35,219 nucleotides of DNA from Chloroflexota bacterium (lineage in GTDB: Bacteria; Chloroflexota; Anaerolineae; B4-G1): positions 1 to 35,219 of the forward strand of contig JAAZAN010000150.1 of the NCBI GenBank assembly GCA_012514315.1, written 5' to 3'. The translations under genes were made by a program, and so were the position numbers. Under the pieces are notes generated by a model. That model saw nothing but the letters and a program-made list of their open reading frames with translations, was not told where the DNA came from and made no database searches. The stretch's first letter is position 1. Each line of letters starts with the position of its first letter. Of the stretch, positions 1-7,054 are shown one piece after another.

Positions 1-35
1 TAAAACCTGTGCTCCTGTCGGGGCCCCCTCAATTC

Positions 36-64
36 TTGACATTCTGGTTAGAAAGCCGTATAAT
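36..64 (+). promoter_or_regulatory. Consensus sigma70-type promoter
   Basis: TTGACA at 36-41 and TATAAT at 59-64 are both perfect consensus hexamers with the optimal 17-base spacer. This predicts transcription starting near base 71, about 235 nt before the first gene at 306. All following CIS genes lie on the same strand with short gaps or overlaps, so this is the best candidate for the promoter of the whole operon. Promoter function is inferred from the match alone. Confidence 0.72.
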
Positions 65-70
65 AGGCGC

Positions 71-305
71 GTCACTTCAGACAGTCTCCCTGAGTATGTG
101 CTCGTTATTGTCCCGAGTGATACGGTCGGATCGAAGTTGCGGTCTCGTGACGTGTGGCTCTGTAGAAGATTCCGGCGGCAGGGTGGTGGGGTGATTGTCT
201 TTGTGGCATCAGGGATTCTGGCGAATCGATGTTTCCCAAGCGGGCCGGCTCCCGTTGCCAGCTCCTTCCTGTCCATCGACTCTCTTGTGAGAAAGGAGGC
301 ACGAT
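71..305 (+). promoter_or_regulatory. Long 5' leader of the CIS operon
   Basis: I see no convincing gene here; the short open frames lack ribosome sites and family resemblance. The leader ends in a strong Shine-Dalgarno sequence (AAGGAGG at 293-299) for the ATG at 306. CTCCTT at 262-267 is an exact complement of AAGGAG at 293-298, and a small TCTC/GAGA stem lies at 281-292, so the ribosome site could be folded away. I do not recognise a known riboswitch class. Confidence 0.35.
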
Positions 306-2381
306 ATGCCGACTCACCACAGTAGCGAATCGGGCCAGGCGAAGTCCGCGATCCACAAGCGTCACGACCCCGCTGATCGCTCCCGCGAAACCCGCACGGA
401 TCACCAATCCTTTGATCTCCAACAAGCGTTCGAGCACGTTTCTGCAGATCCGACTGTCGCCTCGTCAAATGATGTAATCGCGCTGCAGCGAGCGGTAGGT
501 AACCGCGCGGTGACGCAGCTCCTCGATCCGCCACTGCAGGCCCAGGCGGCGCCAGTTTCACCGCGTGAAGCCGTCGTGCAGGCGGCGCTCGTTGTCGGGC
601 CGTCTACGGATCGGTACGAACAGGAGGCCGATCGTGTTGCCGACAAGGTAGCAGACGGTCCGGGGATGACATCGTCTACGGGTCCGTCAGTACAGCGCCA
701 GCTGGAGGAAGAGGAAGAGGTCCAGGCTAAGCCACTGGTGCAGCGCCAGCTGGAGGAAGAGGAGGAAATCCAGGCCAAGCCACTGGTGCAGCGCCAGCCA
801 GAGGAAGAGGAAGAGGTCCAGGCTAAGCCGGTGGTGCAGCGTCAGCTGGAGGAAGAGGAGGAGGTCCAGGCTAAGCCGGCGGTGCAGCGTCAGCTGGAGG
901 AAGAGGAGGAGGTCCAGGCCAAGCCCGTCGCGCAGCGAGCGGATGGAGGGTTCGTTGCAGGCGACGAGGTAGCTCGACGTCTGACCAGCACGCGAGGAGG
1001 CGGTAACCCGCTGCCATCCCGGTTTCGTGCTGATGTGGAGGCGCAGTTTGGCACGGACTTCAGTCGAGTCCGTGTTCACACCGATGGTGAGGCGAACTGG
1101 CTTAACAAGAACTTGATGGCACGGGCGTTCACACATGGGACGGACATCTACTTCTCTGCCGGCCAGTATGATCCTAGCTCGCGTGAAGGTAGGAGATTGC
1201 TGGCTCACGAGTTGACGCACGTGGTGCAGCAGACCGGCGGGAGTGGCCAGTCGTCCCACAAGGGCCGGAGTACTTCCGGCCGAAGTCTGCACCAGGACAG
1301 TGGTTCGTCGGGCGCCGCAGCCAGTATTCGTCCTGCTGTGCAGCGTATCGACGCAGTGCAGCGCGCGGCGAAGCCGTGGGAAGAAGTCGGTCTGACAGAG
1401 GACGAATGGCGTAAGAGGGTTCAGGAGAAGAGAAACGCTATGGCCGGTATGCTGGGCGCCACCGTGCTTCAGCCGGGCACGACCGGGACCATCAATTCGA
1501 CTTCTCCACAAAATGTCACATCGCCCAGTCCGCCGGATACGACATCTGATACTGACCAGACACAGAGTGACGAAGACTACATCAGGCAGCAGCAGGAGAA
1601 GTACCGACCGCCCAAAGAGGAACTGGAGAAGCTCCTCAAAGGGGCTGAACGGATCATCGCACAGCAGCGCGCCCCACAGACGCCGAAGGCTACCGGTTCC
1701 GGTGTGTTGTCAAAGGTCAAGGGCTTCTTCTCGGGGATCACGGGTAGGCTGTCCAAGCGCAAGAAGGTTGACCCCATCCCCGAACCGCCACCTCTGCCGA
1801 CTCAGTCATCTCCGCCGGGTCTTCAGCGGCCGAAGGCGCCAGTAGACACTAGATCACTGGCCGAGCAGCTGCAGTCTGAGCGGTTGAGCCGCGGCATGAC
1901 GGCTATGGAGATGCCTACGGCGATTGGGCAAGGCACGCAGCCATCGTCTCGCTGGGAGAAGTTCAAGACGAAGGCGTCGTCCTTCTTCTCTGGTTTCAAG
2001 ACGAAGGCTGGCGGTGCGCTGTCGTGGGCCAAGAGCAAAGTCGCTGGAGGGGCCAAGGGATTCCGTCGTGGAGTCTACTTCAACAAGCCTACGTCGACTG
2101 ACTCTGTGGCGCGTGGCCAGGACTCCAGTGTGACGCCGAGCATGCCCCCACCCTCCACGCAAGTTCCCACGCTACCGGGTCGAGGCAGTGGATACGTAGC
2201 TCCCAACCAGCGTGATCTGCGACCACAGGACGGCACGAGTGGCTCACCGCCGCAGACGTCTTCCGATGAGGGAGCGACCGACCGTGGCAAGGATATGGAG
2301 GTCCGTATCCTCACGCTGGAGCGAGATCTCAAGGATCTTCAGCTCCAGATCAATCAACTGGCGCAGAAGGCTAAGGTCTGA
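306..2381 (+). CDS. DUF4157 domain protein with acidic VQRQLEEEEE repeats (CIS-associated)
   Basis: This is a 691-residue protein. Residues 129-208 are five tandem 16-residue repeats of the type VQRQLEEEEEVQAKP. Residues about 235-312 form a DUF4157 domain: NPLPSRFRADVEAQFG, then a region ending in LLAHELTHVVQQ, with the zinc-protease-like HExxH at 301-305. Further VQR motifs follow (PAVQRIDAVQRA). The remainder is Pro/Ser/Lys-rich with two short amphipathic stretches (GVLSKVKGFFSGITGRL; SSFFSGFKTKAGGALSW) and a C-terminal coiled coil (VRILTLERDLKDLQLQ). DUF4157 proteins are frequent in CIS loci and are often proposed to be cargo or effector-linked. Here the gene is first in the operon, directly behind the promoter, with AAGGAGG 6 nt before the ATG. 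Protease activity is not demonstrated. It could be an effector, a chaperone for loading, or a particle component. Confidence 0.85.
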   Translation: MPTHHSSESGQAKSAIHKRHDPADRSRETRTDHQSFDLQQAFEHVSADPTVASSNDVIALQRAVGNRAVTQLLDPPLQAQAAPVSPREAVVQAALVVGPSTDRYEQEADRVADKVADGPGMTSSTGPSVQRQLEEEEEVQAKPLVQRQLEEEEEIQAKPLVQRQPEEEEEVQAKPVVQRQLEEEEEVQAKPAVQRQLEEEEEVQAKPVAQRADGGFVAGDEVARRLTSTRGGGNPLPSRFRADVEAQFGTDFSRVRVHTDGEANWLNKNLMARAFTHGTDIYFSAGQYDPSSREGRRLLAHELTHVVQQTGGSGQSSHKGRSTSGRSLHQDSGSSGAAASIRPAVQRIDAVQRAAKPWEEVGLTEDEWRKRVQEKRNAMAGMLGATVLQPGTTGTINSTSPQNVTSPSPPDTTSDTDQTQSDEDYIRQQQEKYRPPKEELEKLLKGAERIIAQQRAPQTPKATGSGVLSKVKGFFSGITGRLSKRKKVDPIPEPPPLPTQSSPPGLQRPKAPVDTRSLAEQLQSERLSRGMTAMEMPTAIGQGTQPSSRWEKFKTKASSFFSGFKTKAGGALSWAKSKVAGGAKGFRRGVYFNKPTSTDSVARGQDSSVTPSMPPPSTQVPTLPGRGSGYVAPNQRDLRPQDGTSGSPPQTSSDEGATDRGKDMEVRILTLERDLKDLQLQINQLAQKAKV
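690..929 (+). repeat. Five tandem 48-nt coding repeats
   Basis: Five in-frame 48-base units inside the DUF4157 gene each encode VQRQ(L/P)EEEEE(V/I)QAKP plus one variable residue (L, L, V, A, V). The sixth position degenerates to AQRADGG. Bases differ mainly at third positions and GAA/GAG choices, so the units have been diverging under protein-level constraint. Confidence 0.92.
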
Positions 2382-2446
2382 GAAGTCCTGCTTAGCCAGG
2401 GGATCGTTGTTGGACACCGAGCACCGCTGAAGGAGCAAGCGATTCC

Positions 2447-3280
2447 ATGTTCCACGAGCTGGACGAGGTTCTCAGGCAACTGCTGATCCGTGAGATACCT
2501 GTCAGAAACGGGGAGGTCGACATCACGTTCGACCAGCCCACGCGGGAGTGGGCGGCAAGGCTGAGTCGTCCAACCCTGAATCTCTTTCTGCACGACATCC
2601 GGGAGAACGTGAAGCTGCGCGGCTCGCAGCAATGGACTACGGAGCGCCGGAAGGATGGTACAGTCATTCAGCGTCGCACACCGGCGCGCGTTGATCTGCA
2701 CTACATGATCACGGCCTGGGCCAACGAACCCGATGATGAACACAATCTACTGGCGCGAACGCTGATGGCATTGATGCGTCAGCCCAGTCTGCCGGAGGAT
2801 CTACTCCCCCCCAGTCTCAAGGAACAGCCAGTGCCGATTCCCCTACAGGTCGCTCAGGAGGACACACTACGCAATCCGGCCGATGTCTGGAATGCTCTGG
2901 ACAACGAGATGAAGCCCTCGATTGTATTGACGGCAACCATGTCGGTGGACCCGTATCTGCCTATTGTCACGCCGCTGGTGCGATCGCGCGAGCTCAGGAT
3001 CGGACAGTCTACTGACCCAGCTACTCAAGAGCTCGTCGAGTGGGCTGGCGAAGATGCACTGTGGACGATCGGCGGCACGCTGACCTGCGATGTGCCGTTG
3101 TCGGACCTCCAGCTGATTCTCGTCGAACGAGGTGACGTGATTGAGATCAAGGAGGGGGGCGAGTTCGTTGTTGGGCGTTTGCGGGCCGGCAACTACACGC
3201 TCGAGATCTCAACGGATGACCGTGTTCTGCGTGAGGTAAGGATCAGAGTGCCTGCGCCGGACTACGACCTCGTGGTGTAA
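2447..3280 (+). CDS. DUF4255 (Pvc16/Afp16 N-terminal-like) CIS protein
   Basis: This 277-residue protein matches the DUF4255 pattern: an N-terminal helix (FHELDEVLRQLLIREIP), then DITFDQPTREWAARLSRPTLNLFLHDIREN, and the RVDLHYMITAWAN strand with an 'NLLARTLMALM' helix. DUF4255 proteins include Afp16/Pvc16, the tail terminator that caps the sheath and tube at the distal end. Residues about 200-277 form an extra small beta domain (IGGTLTCDVPLSDLQLILVER and following) that resembles carboxypeptidase-regulatory-like folds. The ATG at 2447 is preceded by GAAGGAGC, and the gene lies between the DUF4157 protein and the sheath, as is common in CIS loci. Confidence 0.88.
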   Translation: MFHELDEVLRQLLIREIPVRNGEVDITFDQPTREWAARLSRPTLNLFLHDIRENVKLRGSQQWTTERRKDGTVIQRRTPARVDLHYMITAWANEPDDEHNLLARTLMALMRQPSLPEDLLPPSLKEQPVPIPLQVAQEDTLRNPADVWNALDNEMKPSIVLTATMSVDPYLPIVTPLVRSRELRIGQSTDPATQELVEWAGEDALWTIGGTLTCDVPLSDLQLILVERGDVIEIKEGGEFVVGRLRAGNYTLEISTDDRVLREVRIRVPAPDYDLVV

Positions 3281-3371
3281 TCGGTAGGGACGGTGTTCAG
3301 ACGGTAGGTACCCCATTGGCCGAGAAGGAGGAGTATGGCAGGAACCGAGTACGGACAGGATTAGTCGCAGC

Positions 3372-3503
3372 GTGGATCGGTATGATCTGGTTTGTGTCTG
3401 GCGTGGAGAGGGTGTACTGATCCTGGACGTGGGACCTCGGTGGTTCTCGGAAGACCCCGTCTCAGATCGCACTCACATCGATATGGAAGCAAGGAGGTTC
3501 TGA
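3372..3503 (+). CDS. Possible small ORF upstream of sheath (43 aa, doubtful)
   Basis: The 222-nt gap between the DUF4255 gene and the sheath contains a GTG-start frame (VDRYDLVCVWRGEGVLILDV...) whose TGA (3501-3503) overlaps the sheath ATG by one base, the classical coupling arrangement. The GTG has no good ribosome site. A very strong one (AAGGAGGAG, 3325-3333) instead serves an ATG at 3335 in another frame, which stops after nine codons at 3362-3364. Either the small ORF is spurious, or a longer gene starting at 3335 is frameshifted. I recognise no family. Confidence 0.25.
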   Translation: MDRYDLVCVWRGEGVLILDVGPRWFSEDPVSDRTHIDMEARRF

Positions 3504-5164
3504 TGCCTGAATATCTTTCCCCCGGAGTCTACGTTGAGGAGGTCGATCGCGGCCCGAAGCCCATCGAGGGAGTCGGAACGGCTATGGCAGCCTTCGTTGG
3601 ATTCACCGAGAAGGCCGAAATGAAGCGCGAGATCGACGGAGAGGTAGTTGTTGAGGATCTTCTCAACAAGCCTCAGCTTGTCACCAACTGGAGCCAGTAT
3701 GTCGAGCGGTATGGTGAGTTCGTGCCAGGGGCGTTTCTCTCCCACGCAGTGTACGGCTACTTCATGAACGGTGGTACACGCTGTTACGTCGTGAGCGTCC
3801 GCACGATCCCGCGGGCTCAGGCGATGCTGGTCAACAGTGCGGGGAAGCCGAGTATGCTGGTGAAGGCAAAGCAAGCGGGATTCGAGGGGCTTCGGCTTCG
3901 GGTGAAGGTGGAGGACGTGAAGGCTCTGCCAGAGCCAGCCCCCAAGGCCACTGCGAAGAAGCCGGACAGCAAGGAAGGTGATGATGCGCCTGACACAACC
4001 GCCGATGAGGGTGGTGACAGCACATTCACGGTGGTTGTGGAGCGTGCCGGAGTCTCGGGCGGATGGCGGGTCGAGGAAGTCCTGGACGGCGTGACACTGC
4101 AGGAGATCAAGGCCGACGGGCGTCCGGAGATCAAGGTGGCCTACAAGAACGACCGACCATCAAAATGGGTCGACATCCTGGTTACGGAATCCGGGCCCCT
4201 GTCGAAGGTGTGGCCGCGTGAGCAGGAGCAGGCACTGGGCATTGAAGCTGCTCAGCTTCCTGCGCCCAGTACAGCGGAGTTCCAGGGCAAGGTGACTGAG
4301 AGAAGCGGTGTGGAGGGTCTCGAAGCACTGGACGATGTTACGATGGTCTGCGTGCCGGATCTGATGACGCCGATGCCGGGGCAGAAAGCCGATTTGGACA
4401 CGATCAAAGCGGTGCAGACGATGATGATTGCCCACTGCGAGCGCATGGGGGATCGTGTGGCGGTTCTGGATTGCCCTCCTGACATGTCACCTCAGGAGAT
4501 CAAGAAATGGCGCATGGACACGGCGGGCTACGATTCTAGCTACGCTGCGCTATACTACCCGTGGATCCAGGTGATGGATCCCGCGACCAATCGCCCGATC
4601 AGCATTCCTCCCAGCGGTCACATGGCGGGAGTTTGGGCGCGCAATGACTCAACACGTGGCGTCCACAAGGCGCCAGCCAACGAGGTGGTGCAGGGCGTAG
4701 TGGGTCTGGCCTATCAGACCACCAAGGGTGAGCAGGATACGCTGAATCCTGTAGGTATCAACTGCATTCGGGCGTTCCCTGGCCGCGGCATTCGGGTATG
4801 GGGAGCTCGTACGCTCAGCAGCAATCCGTCCTGGCGCTACATCAACGTGCGACGTCTGTTCAACTTTGTCGAGAAGTCGATCGAGGGCGGGACACAATGG
4901 GTGGTCTTCGAACCCAATGATCGGAAGCTGTGGGCGCGCGTCCGGCGGGATATTAGTGCGTTCCTCAAGGTGGTGTGGCGTACAGGCGCACTGTTCGGCA
5001 GCACACCAGCCGAAGCGTTCTACGTGAAATGTGACGATGAACTCAATCCGCCCGAGACACGTGATCTGGGCCAGCTGATCATTGAGATCGGTCTGGCGCC
5101 GGTGAAGCCGGCGGAGTTCGTGATTTTCCGCATCAGCCAGTGGGCTGGGCCTGGAGCTGAGTAA
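3503..5164 (+). CDS. Contractile tail sheath protein (Afp2/Pvc2-like)
   Basis: This 553-residue sheath subunit forms the contractile outer cylinder that drives the inner tube. The N terminus PEYLSPGVYVEEVDRGPKPI is the canonical sheath start, followed by GVGTAMAAFVGFTE. The C-terminal half has the sheath core signature: NPSWRYINVRRLFNFVEKSI, WVVFEPNDRKLWARVRRDI, and a final insertion strand near EIGLAPVKPAEFVIFRISQ. Residues about 143-172 are a charged, Pro/Lys/Asp-rich, probably disordered insertion in a surface domain. I chose ATG 3503 over an upstream in-frame start (3392) because AAGGAGG lies at 3491-3497 and the canonical sheath N terminus begins there. A single sheath gene is present, unlike Afp/PVC loci with several. 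Confidence 0.95.
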   Translation: MPEYLSPGVYVEEVDRGPKPIEGVGTAMAAFVGFTEKAEMKREIDGEVVVEDLLNKPQLVTNWSQYVERYGEFVPGAFLSHAVYGYFMNGGTRCYVVSVRTIPRAQAMLVNSAGKPSMLVKAKQAGFEGLRLRVKVEDVKALPEPAPKATAKKPDSKEGDDAPDTTADEGGDSTFTVVVERAGVSGGWRVEEVLDGVTLQEIKADGRPEIKVAYKNDRPSKWVDILVTESGPLSKVWPREQEQALGIEAAQLPAPSTAEFQGKVTERSGVEGLEALDDVTMVCVPDLMTPMPGQKADLDTIKAVQTMMIAHCERMGDRVAVLDCPPDMSPQEIKKWRMDTAGYDSSYAALYYPWIQVMDPATNRPISIPPSGHMAGVWARNDSTRGVHKAPANEVVQGVVGLAYQTTKGEQDTLNPVGINCIRAFPGRGIRVWGARTLSSNPSWRYINVRRLFNFVEKSIEGGTQWVVFEPNDRKLWARVRRDISAFLKVVWRTGALFGSTPAEAFYVKCDDELNPPETRDLGQLIIEIGLAPVKPAEFVIFRISQWAGPGAE

Positions 5165-5190
5165 ACCGAATACGGTAGGGAGGTGGAACT

Positions 5191-5637
5191 ATGGCAGATC
5201 GCGAAGACCCCTTGGTAGCATTTAAGTTTGGGCTGGAGATTGAAGGCAAAATGGGTGGCTTCTTCACAAATGTCACGGGGATTGGCTCGGAGAGTGAGGT
5301 TGTCGAGCACAAGATTGTGAACCCTGAGACTGGGGAGACGATCATTCAGAAGATCCCTGGCCGGCTCAACTGGACTCCAATCACGCTTAAGCGGGGTGTG
5401 ACCAGCAACGTCGATGTGTGGGACTGGCGGCAGCAGGTTGTCGAGGGCAAAGTGGAGGATGCGCGGACTAATTGCTCCATCGTGGCCTACAATCAGGCCA
5501 ACGAGGAGATCGCTCGCTGGAATCTCGATGCTGCCTGGCCCAGCAAGGTGACTGGTCCTGAGATGGACTCGGCCAGCCAGACGTATATGCTTGAGGAGAT
5601 GACGATCGTGCACGAAGGACTATCGCGCGTGTCATAG
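5191..5637 (+). CDS. Inner tube protein 1 (gp19-like phage tail tube family)
   Basis: This 148-residue protein of the T4 gp19-like tail tube family (TIGR02241-type) is the probable main inner tube subunit (Afp1/Pvc1 type). Family marks are ADREDPLVAFKFGLEIEGKM near the N terminus, GGFFTNVTGIGSE, LNWTPITLKRGVTSN, the WRQQVVEGK helix, and RWNLDAAWPSKVTGPEMD before the final TYMLEEMTIVHEGL strand. Its length is typical. It lies 26 bases after the sheath with a GGAGG ribosome site at 5180-5184, and is followed by a strong hairpin (5659-5703). Confidence 0.94.
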   Translation: MADREDPLVAFKFGLEIEGKMGGFFTNVTGIGSESEVVEHKIVNPETGETIIQKIPGRLNWTPITLKRGVTSNVDVWDWRQQVVEGKVEDARTNCSIVAYNQANEEIARWNLDAAWPSKVTGPEMDSASQTYMLEEMTIVHEGLSRVS

Positions 5638-5658
5638 CCCAAGGGCCGAGAACGAGAT

Positions 5659-5703
5659 GATCGGGCCCGGCCTTGCTGCCCTGACAGTGGGCCGGGCCCG
5701 GTC
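5659..5703 (+). promoter_or_regulatory. Strong intercistronic RNA hairpin between two tube genes
   Basis: CGGGCCCGGCC (5662-5672) is the exact reverse complement of GGCCGGGCCCG (5690-5700). The stem extends outward by T.G, A-T and G-C pairs, giving 14 base pairs around a loop of about 17 nt. No T-run follows, so it is not a classical intrinsic terminator. It lies 21 bases after the first tube gene and 22 bases before the second tube start. A role in protecting the 3' end of a sheath-tube message or attenuating downstream expression is inferred. Confidence 0.7.
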
Positions 5704-5725
5704 TGAATCGCGATGGGAGACTGAC

Positions 5726-6220
5726 ATGTCACTTCCGGTACGGGACAACTTGACGGAGCTCGGGTATGCAGAGGACCCGCTGCTGGATTGCCAGTTCCAT
5801 CTCTTTGTCGAGGGGAAGCTAGAGGGGGTGTTCTCGAATCTCACCGGAGGCGAGATCACGGTGGACTACATCACCCACGATGTTGTGTTTCCTACCGGGC
5901 TCTCGACAACGCTCTACATCCCAGGCGCCACAAGCTTCTCGCCCTTCACCTTGACGCGCGGGTTTGCCAACTACGTCACGCTGTACAATTGGCTGATGGA
6001 AGCCTCCAACGGAGACATCATCCAGGCAAGAAGGAATGGCACGATTGAGGGACGGAAATACGGTAGGGCGCACCTGCGATGGAACTTCGAGAATGCCTGG
6101 CCTACCAAGATGGAGAGCTTCGGCATCCGTACCAGCGAGGGCACGCAGTCTGTAATCGCTCGCGCCTCGATCACGATTGTGGCGGAGACCATCGTGTTTG
6201 AGCAGCCGTCTGAGCAGTGA
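5726..6220 (+). CDS. Inner tube protein 2 (gp19-like)
   Basis: This 164-residue second member of the tube family has LDCQFHLFVEGKLEGVFSNL, FSPFTLTRGFANYVTLYNWL, and RWNFENAWPTKMESFG near the end. It is diverged from the first tube gene, has an N-terminal extension, and ends with a strand rich in Ile/Val (SITIVAETIVFEQP). In Afp/PVC loci extra tube paralogues (Afp5-like) form the tube start next to the baseplate, so this is likely a special ring rather than the bulk tube. ATG 5726 was chosen because it follows GGGAG at 5714-5718 and matches the family start; the longer frame from 5657 would translate the hairpin. Confidence 0.88.
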   Translation: MSLPVRDNLTELGYAEDPLLDCQFHLFVEGKLEGVFSNLTGGEITVDYITHDVVFPTGLSTTLYIPGATSFSPFTLTRGFANYVTLYNWLMEASNGDIIQARRNGTIEGRKYGRAHLRWNFENAWPTKMESFGIRTSEGTQSVIARASITIVAETIVFEQPSEQ

Positions 6221-6328
6221 TTGAATGGGATCCGGAGGCAGTGTTCCACGCCACAGCCCGTCCGATGTGCACTGGGGAGCATCCTGCGCCAACGCATGGG
6301 TTGACAGCATATTGATCAGGGAGCAAGC

Positions 6329-6700
6329 ATGAGCTTACAGACTGAGTTTGAGTTCACTTTGCCGATGGGCTACGTCGATCGTGAAGGCAATCTCCACAAG
6401 CGTGGAACCATGCGGCTTGCGACTGCAATGGATGAGATCACGCCGTTGAACGATATGCGGGTACAGGCCAACGAGGCGTACCTGGTGATCGTGCTGCTCA
6501 CGCGTGTCATCACGCGACTGGGCACCCTGACTCAGGTCAATACGGGCGTGATCGAGAATCTGTTTGCCGCCGACCTTGCGTATCTGCAGGAGTTCTATCG
6601 CCAGATCAACGAAACAGGCCGGACAACGCGGGAGGTCATATGTCCTCACTGCAGCAAACCTGTGGAGGTGGATTTGGCAAACCTGGGGGGGGAATCGTAG
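6329..6700 (+). CDS. Tail-assembly-type protein with CPHC pair
   Basis: This 123-residue protein starts QTEFEFTLPMGYVDREGNLH, continues with GTMRLATAMDEITPLNDMRV, and has a helical middle (VIVLLTRVITRLGTL, LFAADLAYLQEFYRQIN). This pattern is that of small conserved CIS proteins annotated as phage tail assembly protein. A C-P-H-C pair at residues 105-108 could form half of a zinc site. Its place between tube genes fits a chaperone or gasket role, but no mechanism is visible. The ATG follows GGGAGC. The 3' end overlaps the next gene by 61 bases if that gene starts at 6640. Confidence 0.75.
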   Translation: MSLQTEFEFTLPMGYVDREGNLHKRGTMRLATAMDEITPLNDMRVQANEAYLVIVLLTRVITRLGTLTQVNTGVIENLFAADLAYLQEFYRQINETGRTTREVICPHCSKPVEVDLANLGGES

Positions 6701-6861
6701 GCTACCCCCTCGACAGGCTCTATGAGGAGGTAGCCTACATCGCTTATCACTTCTGCTGGGCGCTGGACGAAATTCTTAACCTGGAACATCGGCAACGGCA
6801 GCTCTGGGTCCGGCAGATTGCCAAGATTAATCGCAGGTTAAACGAAGCAGGGCAGAGGTAG
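6640..6861 (+). CDS. DUF6760-like small CIS protein
   Basis: This small helical protein of up to 73 residues has the core GYPLDRLYEEVAYIAYHFCW followed by EILNLEHRQRQLWVRQIAKI. I recognise the core as the DUF6760-type small protein found beside CIS tube genes; its function is not known to me. The start is uncertain: ATG 6640 lies inside the upstream gene and gives a Gly-rich leader (CGGGFGKPGGGIV), while the conserved part begins only near 6703. No other standard start lies close to the core, so 6640, or a rare ATC/CTG start, must be used. Translation is probably coupled to the upstream gene. Confidence 0.75.
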   Translation: MSSLQQTCGGGFGKPGGGIVGYPLDRLYEEVAYIAYHFCWALDEILNLEHRQRQLWVRQIAKINRRLNEAGQR

Positions 6862-6868
6862 GTGCACG

Positions 6869-7045
6869 TTGGCAGCTTCCGAGGGGGCGAGGCCGATCTC
6901 GGCCGGGGGCGAGCAGTCCTCCCAGATTGAGGGCATCTCGCCAGAGGATGTGGACCTGCAAGCACTGGCGGAGGAGGTCTACAATCTGCTTCGACGCGAG
7001 TTGCTCATCGAGCGGGAACGACGGGACGGGTACAGGGTGTGGTAA
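6869..7045 (+). CDS. 58-residue protein with LAEEVYxxxRRExxIERER motif
   Basis: A TTG-start frame encodes a Ser/Gly-rich N-terminal half and an amphipathic C-terminal helix: DLQALAEEVYNLLRRELLIE, then RERRDGYRVW. TTG 6869 is the only standard start between the in-frame stop at 6839-6841 and the conserved helix; AGAGGTAGG lies just upstream. It begins 7 bases after the DUF6760-like stop and ends 9 bases before the third tube start, so the spacing is operon-like. The same helix motif ends the 1056-residue protein downstream (LAQRVYPYVRRLIAIERERG). I know no function; a docking or adaptor peptide is inferred. Confidence 0.7.
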   Translation: MAASEGARPISAGGEQSSQIEGISPEDVDLQALAEEVYNLLRRELLIERERRDGYRVW

Positions 7046-7054
7046 GGAGCAAAT

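Noticed and set aside
690-929. CRISPR-like array because of five regular 48-base repeats
   Set aside because: The units are contiguous, in frame and without unique spacers; they encode a protein repeat.
3392-3502. Longer N terminus for the sheath protein from ATG 3392
   Set aside because: The extension is Arg/Ser/Cys-rich and unlike sheath proteins, while an AAGGAGG site and the canonical PEYLSPGVYVEE start lie at 3491-3540.
6301-6328. TTGACA just before the gene at 6329 as a promoter -35 box
   Set aside because: No -10 hexamer at a usable distance; the correct spacing would fall on the start codon.
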